Assembly (NCBI GenBank): GCA_030674185.1
Contig: CM060315.1
Coordinates: 91,139,787 to 91,203,786 of the forward strand
Length of the DNA stretch: 64,000 nucleotides
Direction of reading: 5' to 3'
Origin: Monoplex corrugatus
Taxonomy: Eukaryota; Mollusca; Gastropoda; Littorinimorpha; Ranellidae
The notes under the pieces are model-generated. The model was not told the DNA's origin and searched no databases. It saw only the letters and a list, made by a program, of their open reading frames with translations. The position numbers and the translations under genes are program-made. Below, in pieces: positions 55,163 to 64,000 of this stretch (within the stretch, counting starts at the first letter, position 1; every line of letters begins with the position of its first letter).

Positions 55163-55220
<58 letters not shown>

Positions 55221-55295
55221 TATAGACACACACGCACGCACACACACACACAAACACACACACACATACACACACACAAACACACACAAACATAT
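55156..55295. repeat. (CA)n microsatellite
   Basis: CA with scattered CACG and CAAA interruptions. Confidence 0.95.
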
Positions 55296-55489
55296 ATACA
55301 CATTCATGAATACACAGGAAAAAAGGGGGCTGAACTACTATAACATTACTAACATTTCCAGCCTTTTGCTGTATGAATACAAACTTTCCACGTTGTGTTT
55401 CTGAAGTTAAAGGCTATATCGAACAGAAAACATGACAATTTATAATCCTGTATTTTAGGGTGTCATGCGTTGTTGTCTCTGCACACAGA

Positions 55490-55735
<246 letters not shown>

Positions 55736-55854
55736 ACTCGTATACAAATATACAAACATAGACAAACACAGCTACCCATGACCATGCATACACACACTCA
55801 TATATATATATGCACGCAAAACCACACGTACATAAAAGAAACATAGACACACAC

Positions 55855-56208
<354 letters not shown>

Positions 56209-56289
56209 ATCATGCACATAATAAAGATCATGTCACTTTACAGTTTCAGGTTGTTCTCTTGATCAATTTCAGGTATTAAACTTTTGAAA

Positions 56290-56361
56290 TCTTTGTCTCT
56301 GTCTGTCTGTCTGTCTGTCTGTCTGTATGTATGTATGTATGTCTGTATGTATGTATGTATG

Positions 56362-56399
<38 letters not shown>

Positions 56400-56445
56400 T
56401 CTCTCACTCTCTCTCTCTCTCTTACACAACACACACATACACACA
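56290..56445. repeat. (TCTG)n-(TATG)n-(TC)n-(CA)n compound microsatellite
   Basis: Four short motifs succeed each other over about 155 bases. Confidence 0.95.
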
Positions 56446-56739
56446 CATACGCGCACTCACGCACACGTATATGCACGTACTCACATGGACAAAATATACA
56501 TGTATCTTATGATTTCACCTTGTTTTGTCAATACAACATTTCAGTCTTTCAACTTGTGAACTTGCGATGTGTGATGGAATATTCTATTGAACCTAAAACT
56601 GTCACGATTTCCTCTCCTATGTAAACCAGTATTGTGTTTGACAGGAAGTCAGTGGCGGTTTAGGCGTGTGTGCGCATGTGTTTGTGGTGTGATGGGTATA
56701 TGTGCCTGTGTATGTGTAGGCCTATGTATGTTCAGTTGC

Positions 56740-56755
56740 ACGTACGCGCGCACGC

Positions 56756-56804
<49 letters not shown>

Positions 56805-56838
56805 TGTGTGTGTGTGTGGGTGTGCGTGTGTGTGTGAA
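56740..56838. repeat. (GC)n-(GT)n microsatellite
   Basis: CGCGCGCGCG at 56745-56770, then GT. Confidence 0.95.
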
Positions 56839-57084
56839 GAATCTACATGTATATAAAACGCCGTCTATGACCAAAGTAGTCTCAATGGAAACTGCTCCCT
56901 ATGAAAACCCACATCATATTTTGGACAGATCAACAACTTGTGAAGACGTCACGTTGAAACAGCACCATTGTTTAGTGTGAGTATGTTTTGGCTTACCAGA
57001 AAACAACATTTAATTTACATGGTCACAGGACTACAATCATACAGACATATACACTTACGCACATATACATTACATTAGGACAAC

Positions 57085-57088
57085 ATTT
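57085..57088. repeat. target-site duplication candidate, left, MITE
   Basis: ATTT, repeated at 57696-57699. Confidence 0.5.
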
Positions 57089-57695
57089 GTGATTTCCCAC
57101 CACGAAATCAGTCTTAACTCGCAGTCAGTCGAACAGCACTAGGAGCTGAAAAGGTGACTGAGGGTCTATCTGGGGTGTTTTGACTTTTTCTCAAAATTGA
57201 TTGCTGTAGACTATAGTCTATCCCCCACAGATTTTTTTTTCTTGAAAAAATGTCATTAATCGATTTAAATCGGTATTTTAATGCACTGATCGCAGCAGAG
57301 AGAACGCAATTTCCTACCAAAAGTACCTATTTTTATCTCTTATTATGAACTTTAACCTGTACAGTATCCGCACATGTAATATGCTGATGGAAAGCTCTTT
57401 GGTGCACCTTTCAGATAATGACAGCGAAAATTAGAAACAAACTGTGTCAAAGCCACCAAATAAAGAAATTTAAGGAAAATGTGTAGGAGAGCGCACAAAA
57501 ACTTTAGAGGCCGTTTTCTCAAAATGGCCATCTTACAACTTAATCACTTTAAACATACATAACTTCTACATTTGTTTTGAGTACAAGCTTTATTCAAGTA
57601 CCAAAATAATCAGCAGGATGTACACTTTCCAGTGATATGTATATCTCAAAATGCCCAAAATGCTAGTTCAGACTGATTTCGTGGTGGGAGGTCAC
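57089..57695. mobile_element. 607-bp MITE-like element with ~38-bp terminal inverted repeats
   Basis: The left end GTGATTTCCCACCACGAAAT continues CAGTCTTAACTCGCA. The right end, read in reverse, is GTGACCTCCCACCACGAAAT then CAGTCTGAACTAGCA, four mismatches in about 38 bases. ATTT flanks both ends. The interior is AT-rich with no recognised transposase, as expected for a non-autonomous DNA transposon. The superfamily is not assigned. Confidence 0.75.
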
Positions 57696-57699
57696 ATTT

Positions 57700-58120
57700 A
57701 CTTAAAGGGGTAACATCCAATCCAATGGATCGGGACGCATGCGCATTGAGTGTAGGCGTGGCTTTTCTAAATAAGGCAGTGCACGTGGTCGGCAGCTGTA
57801 AACAAAAGCTGTGTGATAGAAGCAGCTTTTCTTCTGCCTCACCCCCACCCTGCACTCACCAGCCCAGCGCAGTTTCTCTGGTACTACCAGTACTAACCCC
57901 TGACCCAAGGCACTGTCCCCGTGTATTTACATGTACATGCAGTGACAAGTAAGTTTTTAGCGGTCCTCACAACACGCACTACTATTATCCCAGTCCCACA
58001 TAGCCATCTGGTGATGAGGTTGGGTGTTTCTGCTGTAAACTGTCTGGCCATGACCCTCTCTCCAGCTGCCCTCCTCCTTTGCTCCCACACAGTCCTAATC
58101 TCAACCCCAACCCCCCCCCC

Positions 58121-58154
<34 letters not shown>

Positions 58155-59345
58155 GTAAAGCAATGAAAAAAAAAAGTTTCTTCTGGTGTCCTCTTGTTTC
58201 TGCTACTATGCATATGATGTTCATCGATTGATTAATTGTATTTTCCATTTCATATATACGTCGAACAACTCGTGATGCTAACTCAAAGCGGCAAACTACT
58301 TCAAATTTAGATGATTAATTATCCTGCAAAATTCTAATAGAGATGGAGGGAGACACGCAGGAAGGCAGTTTCCTGGTCAAACAGACTCGGTTGCCACGCG
58401 ATATAGGAGGCCCCACAGGGGGCACATTCCACTGAGAAGGACTAGAAAAGAGGTTAGACTCACTTGACACTAAACGCATTGTTTATCCCCTGCACAGCCT
58501 CTCACGGCGGGAAAGAAAAACAAACCACAGGAAATGAAGCTGCAAGATCGCCCTCTGTCTTCTGCCGCCAGTTAAGCCTATGTTACCGTGCTCATTCTTT
58601 CCTGACAGAGAATGTAGATGTGTGCTTATTTTGTGCTGTATGAAATGAAATTAATCGTTGTAGTTCTCACAGTGTTGGATATAAACATAGAAGAGAAAGA
58701 AATAGTAAGACAAATGTGGGTAATCGTGAATGGAATGGCAGTGTGCACGTGATATAGTACTATCTCATGTGACAGTGTGTTGTACTGACACTAGTGACTA
58801 TGTTGATGACAGCAGGTCTGTGTCACTGACATATCTTGATACATCATCATAGTTACGCCCGATGCTTCTAGACCCACTTCATGTCGTCCTTTTATCCTGT
58901 TGGGCCTTTTCACATTTGGCAGGTGTACGATTTCACAGGACAGTATGTACATTAGGCCTACGGACGTTCTCACATCTGGTACCAGTGAGTTTCAGTGTTG
59001 ATATCAGTAGATATACAGAGAGAGGGGAAGCCAGACAGAACAGCTGCCTTTTGTTTTGGAGCCGTGATGCTTTACAGTAGTCTAAATCCTCAACAGTGGA
59101 CTGGCAGTGGATATGCTCATGTTTTAACACTCAGGCTCTAGGCTATATCCAATGTATTTATCAAAGAAATCAGTATATGGTGTTTTTGTCAAAAGTGTAG
59201 TAGTGGTAGTGCTGAGTTTGTGAAATCATTCAGACTGTGTGTGCTGTTGCTGGTGTGAAATTTGAATCCCCCAGCCCTATCGATAAACCAGACTTCGGTA
59301 AAGGCTGTTATCACCAGAGGTCAGTGTTGCTTTTATTTACTCCTC
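57700..59345. other. largest unassigned non-repetitive stretch
   Basis: Mostly unique sequence with a (GT)n at 58125-58152 preceded by a C12 run. Near 57715-57745 CCAATCCAATGG and GCATGCGCAT lie close together, a CCAAT plus NRF1-like pair that may be a promoter. Short frames have no recognised domain. Confidence 0.35.
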
Positions 59346-59354
59346 AGATGTGTG

Positions 59355-59362
59355 TGTATGCA

Positions 59363-59406
<44 letters not shown>

Positions 59407-59407
59407 C
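59355..59407. repeat. (GT)n microsatellite
   Basis: A short GT run within unassigned sequence. Confidence 0.9.
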
Positions 59408-59799
59408 AGGCAGCATGACTGATTTGCTTTGCAATTTCCTTCCACGTGCTTTTCTATTTTCGGTGGATGTGCCCCAATTCCTTCGATTCGGATTTTATTT
59501 TCCAAATAAAAGCACACAACCACACTTTTTGTTACAAAGATTATAATTAAATAAAAGCAATGTTTGATATTTATGTCTGTGCCAAAAATGAGCGATGTAG
59601 ATTCCCTCTAGTTCGAGTAATTTGCGTTTAATTGAAAGCGGACTGCGTGTGTTACCTCGCCGACGGTTTGAATTCAAGTGACTTCCCTACAGCCTCCGCC
59701 TTATATACTCCTGCTGTGTCTTTAACATTGTCACAGGACCACGTTCAAACTGTTACACACATAGACATATATACATAGGACAAAATGTAATGAACATAA

Positions 59800-59987
59800 T
59801 CACAAGACAACACATATATATATATTATATATATAAATGTATATATATACATATACATTTGCATACATATAAGTAGATAAATAGTGTATACATATATATG
59901 TATATATATATATATAGGGAGGGAGGGAGAGAGAGAGAAAGAGATAGAGACAGAGAGAGACAGAGAGAGAGAAAGAGACAGAGAGAG
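59800..59987. repeat. (TA)n then (GA)n microsatellite
   Basis: TA-rich (59814-59915), then GGGAGGGAGG and GA/GACA repeats (59917-59987) that abut an RTE fragment. Confidence 0.95.
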
Positions 59988-60442
59988 ATGGGAACGGTTA
60001 TCTCACCAGATGGTAGATGCACATCACAAATAGCCAGCAAGATCGGCTTAGCCAAAACAGCATTCAAAAAGATGAGGCGTACACAGTCAATACACAAAGC
60101 CAGAACAAGATTGAGTTAGCTGAAATGTGGTTTCTAAGGAGACTGTTGAGAGTTTTATGGACAGCAAGGAAAACAAACGAGACAGTCTTGATGGAGGCAG
60201 ACACAAGAAGATCATTGATAAGGAAGATTAATAAATGACAAGCAACATTTATAGGTCATTTTATGAGGAAAGGGGAATTAGAGCACCTGGTCACAACAGA
60301 TAAGCTATAAGAAAAGAGAACACTATGTAAACCCATACAGAAAATATTGGACGGACTTGCAGGATGGCTGAGGACAGAGAGGGTGGAAGTTGTGCTTGTG
60401 GCATCAAGGGATAGATGCATACGGATGGGTATGATCGCCGAC
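59988..60442 (+). mobile_element. RTE-clade LINE, copy 8 (truncated at both ends, internal deletion)
   Basis: Starts GGGAACGGTTATCTCACCAG (GTVISPDG) and runs to ATGATCGCCGACGC, missing the final GCATGCGGCAGGGCACC and GAT tail. An internal deletion of about 130 bases joins the AFKKM segment to RRTQSI (near 60073). It covers WFLRRLLRVLWTARKTNETV and MEADTRRSLIRKI. The 3' end merges into the 69-bp satellite. Confidence 0.85.
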
Positions 60443-60950
60443 GCTGCTTTCAGTCAGCACTATACTGAACTAAAGGTCTGACGTTATTGTAGAATCTATT
60501 GTCTCATTAGATATGCTTTCAGTTAGCACTATACTGAACTAACGGCCTGACGTTATTGTAGAAGCTATTGTCTCATTAAATATGCTTTCAGTCAGCACTA
60601 TACTGAACTAAAGGTCTGACGTTATTGTAGAATCTATTGTCTCATTAAATATGCTTTCAGTCAGCACTATACTGAACTAAAGGTCTGACGTTATTGTAGA
60701 ATCTATTGTCCCATTAGATATGCTTTCAGTTAGCACTATACTGAACTAACGGTCTGACGTTATTGTAGAATCTATTGTCCCATTAGATATGCTTTCAGTC
60801 AGCACTATACTGAACTAAAGGTCTGACGTTATTGTAGAATCTATTGTCCCATTAGATATGCTTTCAGTTAGCACTTTACAGAAGCAAAGATCTGACGTTA
60901 TTGTAGAATCTAATATCTCATTAAATATGCTTTCAGTTTAATTCAGTTCG
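60435..60950. repeat. 69-bp minisatellite, ~7 units
   Basis: Landmarks TATGCTTTCAGTCAGCACTA, AAGGTCTGACGTTATTGTAG and AATCTATTGTCTCATTA recur every 69 bases. Some units have TTAGCAC in place of TCAGCAC. It begins at the broken 3' end of RTE copy 8. Confidence 0.96.
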
Positions 60951-61621
60951 TGTTGCTAATAGTACCGCTGACCGCTAAGGACCATATGGAAATTGTTTCA
61001 ATAAACGGAATAAAATGACACAATCAAACAGGTACTTGCCATAAAGCATTTTGCAAAACTAACAGTGGTGCCATTATTATTGTTTTTTATTGGCCTGAAT
61101 TTGACATACAAATTTCAGGGGTAAGCTTCCATTTTTATAAATGTATACGATCATAAGGATTATCCCCAATTCTTTTTAAATTCCATCAGCTCATTTTGTG
61201 TAGTTTGAGTTGTATGAATTCCTTTTCAAAAGGCAAGAATATCATTTTCTCCATAGGTCCATATGTTTTTACTGCATATTCGTTTTTTTTGTTTTTGTTT
61301 GTTTGTCTGTTTGTTTGTTGTTGTTGTTGGTTGTTGTTGTTTTTTTGCAACATAGAAGCTGTTCAATTGTTTATGTATACAACCGTTATAAGCAGAAAGA
61401 AATTATTTACACACAAGACATTGATTCAGTAAACTCAAAAGTTGTACAGTGTTGTCCATTTCAATCATTTCATGTTAATCCATGAACAACAAAAATAATA
61501 CTGGACTGACATATCACTTTTTATAATCTCACCATTACAGTTCACAAGATCTAATGGTATTGCTCAAGACTATAAGTAATCAAAATCCGAAACAAGTGTG
61601 ACTGCCTGTGTTCAAGAAAAC
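60951..61621. other. unassigned sequence
   Basis: AT-rich with a (TTG)n-like patch at 61290-61345 and short frames without recognised domains. Confidence 0.4.
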
Positions 61622-62985
61622 AGAAACCAGAAAAAACACGAAAAAAGAATAAGATCGCGTATTTAATACAAGACAAGACAAGACAGGCGCAAATTTTCGG
61701 CCAACTGGCCTTTGTCAAGCGTAAGATTACAAACAAACAAACACCAGATACAAAAATTAGGAGAAAAATACTGAATCTTCCCTGCTGCTGTGTCCAATGT
61801 GCGAAAAGGAATAAACTGACTAAGATGACATCATAATGTGTCTTTGAATAAATATGATGTCAGAGTGGAAATGAGAACTATGACGCACTAGCATGAGGGA
61901 CAAGAAGTGTTATACCTAGACATTCCAGCGAATACTTACGCATACACATACACACCAAGGTAAAAGTACATGCACACAAAGCCATGTCCAGATAAAGGAA
62001 AGACAGAGAATCCCATCTTATAGATAAACTTGGTACACGCAAGCCACATGGACTCAATGACAAACCATAAAGATTTCCTCAACTGAATTCAGTATCATGC
62101 CACTTCATGCATTTTTATCTGGACATGGCTCTGCGTGCATGTACTTTTACCTTGGTAGGCCTATGTATGTGTATGCGTATGTATTCGCTTGAATGTATAG
62201 GTATAACATTTCTTGTCCCTCATGTATAATTTATGTATAAACTGCTTGGATGATTTTACGCATATTATTGTCTTCTTTTAATGTGCCTTTGAGTCCATGT
62301 ATTTTTTATCTCGATGATGATTTACTGAAAATGACCATATTATCACCATTTTCCCATCCCAGCGAGGTATTGGCTTTGCGGCTGCACATATGCCTTTTAA
62401 TTTTAATTTTTATTTTTACTTTTATTTTCATTTTTATTTTAAATTCAATCTCCTTTCACAATACAGGCCCAGCCGTGTCTGACTAAGGGCTTTTTCTCTG
62501 GGGGCTCCGGTTTTCCCTCCAGCCCCTTGGCTGTTTGTTTAGGATGTTTTTCTTCCTATTCTAAGGTCAGACCGGATTCGTTGCTATAGGCACGATCCAT
62601 TTACATCAGCCATACCTTTTGATTAAATATTTTCCCATTCTGTCGAACATATGCCTATATTTTCTCTAATGCATTATTTAATACTGGTATCCTTTACATT
62701 CCACACACTACTCTTCGTTAGTGCGTCATAGTTCTCATTTCCGCTCTGACATCATATTTACTCAGACACATTATGATGTCATCTTAGTCAGTTTATTCCT
62801 TTTTCGCACATTGGACATAGCAGCAGGGAAGTTTCAGTCTTTTTCTCCTAATTTTTGTATCTGGTGTTTGTTTGTAATCTTTCGCTTGACAAAGGCCTGG
62901 CCGAAAATTTGTGCCTGTCTTGTCTTGACTTGTATTAAATACGCGTTCGAATTCTTCTTTCGTGTTTTTTCTGGTTCCTATAGAT
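61622..62985. mobile_element. large inverted repeat with PLE-like ends
   Basis: The left arm (61622-62000) and right arm (62110-62985 in reverse) match over about 375 bases with few differences; the spacer is about 110 bases. The outer ends read AACCAGAAAAAACACGAAA and TTTCGTGTTTTTTCTGGTT. Both arms contain TTGACAAAGGCC and GGCCGAAAATTTG, the PLE-end-like motif, then a region ending in AAAGTACATGCAC. The right arm is interrupted by about 480 unrelated bases (62228-62712). Confidence 0.85.
62228..62712. other. ~485-bp insertion in the right arm of the inverted repeat
   Basis: Absent from the left arm, where ACGCACTAGCATGAGGGA is continuous. Contains a T-rich (ATTTTT)n-like patch at 62400-62440 and GGGGGCTCCGGTTTTCCCTC near 62500. 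No coding potential or element ends were recognised. Confidence 0.6.
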
Positions 62986-64000
62986 AATTAGTTTATCTTT
63001 TACTCAGTATGCAGACCGTAATATCGTCTGTCTTTATTATGAATGAGGTGCTAAGAGTAAAATATAAAACCAATTTCCTAGAAATAGATTCAAATGTGTT
63101 TTTTATTCAACAAGCGCAACATACAACTCCTGATTATTTATAAACTGTGTTGGGCTGCAGCCAACAATGTAAGTACCTCGTCAATTGTAGAACAGTCTTT
63201 CTCAGTGCAGCCTGATGTTCACAAAAATCATTTTGATTCATCATTTCTGAAATCTTTCATTAATGATAAAACCGTGTAATTTACTACTAATACCACACAA
63301 CGACGTGTCTGTTTAATTATTGACAGTATTTTGTTTATCCTTGTTGTACAAGGGTAGCATTACACAATTTGTACAAGCGTAACATTAGAAATTTACATAA
63401 TTTATTATTGATACCGTGTGACAAAATATCTATATAGTTGTTCACATCATTTGCTTGAATCTTTTTAAACAAAGACAATATTATGAATTCTAGATATATA
63501 TCTGTAGCTGTTCGTAATGTTCACATGATTTTTTTTTTCTACTGATATCATTCAACAAAATGTCCTTGTAGCTGTCCACACTATTTAATGGTGAATTGTA
63601 ACATGAAAAAATATCATTTCTTCCTGTTGTCTACATAAACCCTACTGTCAACTTAAAAGTGAAAACCTGAACCGATGACTATGTTTATAACCCACTCTCG
63701 TGAATTATTTTAACCTGGAACTGCACATTTACACTTTTCTGTAACATTCGTTTGAATATTTCCTTTTTTTTACCCACGTAATGACTCGTTTTCAGACATA
63801 AACGTACACGTTTTTGTCATTAATGTAACAAAAAAAGAAATGTTCTTATTATCTGTGCATAACTAGAATTCAATACACAATTTTGAACAACTCACATTTA
63901 AGTGTGTTTTATGGTCATTATCAAAAAGCGTCAATGTTAACATTCTGGCGAAGCACCTGATCGATTTCACCTGTCCAAACATTTTCCTGACCACAACATG
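62986..64000. other. AT-rich unassigned sequence
   Basis: Contains a weak ~130-bp degenerate repeat of about three units (63275, 63405, 63540; ACTAATACCAC, TTGATACCGTGTGACAAAAT, CTGATATCATTCAACAAAAT). No gene recognised. Confidence 0.4.

Overview
The window is eukaryotic, and most likely from a gastropod or related mollusc. The evidence is two neighbouring minus-strand receptor copies (LDLa modules, leucine-rich repeats, rhodopsin-type 7TM) resembling receptor GRL101 of the pond snail Lymnaea. They sit among RTE, CR1/L2-like, Ty3/gypsy (CsRn1-like) and Penelope-like elements, microsatellites and minisatellites. The organism is inferred from family resemblance only. Nothing looks bacterial.

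Layout. 1-15.4 kb: a ~285-bp tandem duplication at the edge, four 5'-truncated RTE copies, one SINE copy, a ~140-bp degenerate repeat, a 2.3-kb array of a 40-bp minisatellite, an 80-bp minisatellite, a foldback element and microsatellites. 15.6-26.6 kb: two tandem GRL101-like receptor copies on the minus strand, both broken by frameshifts. They are separated by a 44-bp minisatellite (split by a 1.1-kb LTR-like insertion) and an 80-bp minisatellite. 26.9-28.6 kb: a 37-bp minisatellite. 29.2-32.7 kb: a nearly full-length RTE element with an 11-bp target-site duplication. 34.05-40.7 kb: a three-level nest in which an old LINE is interrupted by a Ty3/gypsy provirus with both LTRs, whose reverse transcriptase core is replaced by a Penelope-like element with a GIY-YIG nuclease domain. 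42.3-44.0 kb: a 5'-truncated CR1/L2-type LINE on the minus strand. 44.8-47.5 kb: a 274-bp RTE stub, a foldback, and a 32-bp minisatellite with a SINE inserted in it. 50.1-54.1 kb: a 107-bp repeat and a second full-length RTE element. 55.1-56.8 kb: very long alternating purine-pyrimidine microsatellites. 57.1-57.7 kb: a 607-bp MITE-like element. 59.8-63.0 kb: an RTE fragment, a 69-bp minisatellite and a large inverted repeat with Penelope-like ends. The last kilobase is AT-rich and unassigned.

No locus carries an intact reading frame for its whole protein. The only host-gene content recognised is the receptor pair. Its architecture is CUB, LDLa, C-type-lectin-like, LDLa repeats, LRR and 7TM, implying a cell-surface receptor that binds extracellular ligands. 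Both copies carry one-base shifts, mostly at homopolymers, so they are either pseudogenes or badly polished assembly. The strongest structural stories are the nested elements, the dated insertions with target-site duplications, the MITE, the inverted repeat with ribozyme-like motifs, and the unusual density of distinct minisatellite families. Where no gene, element or repeat is listed, I saw none.
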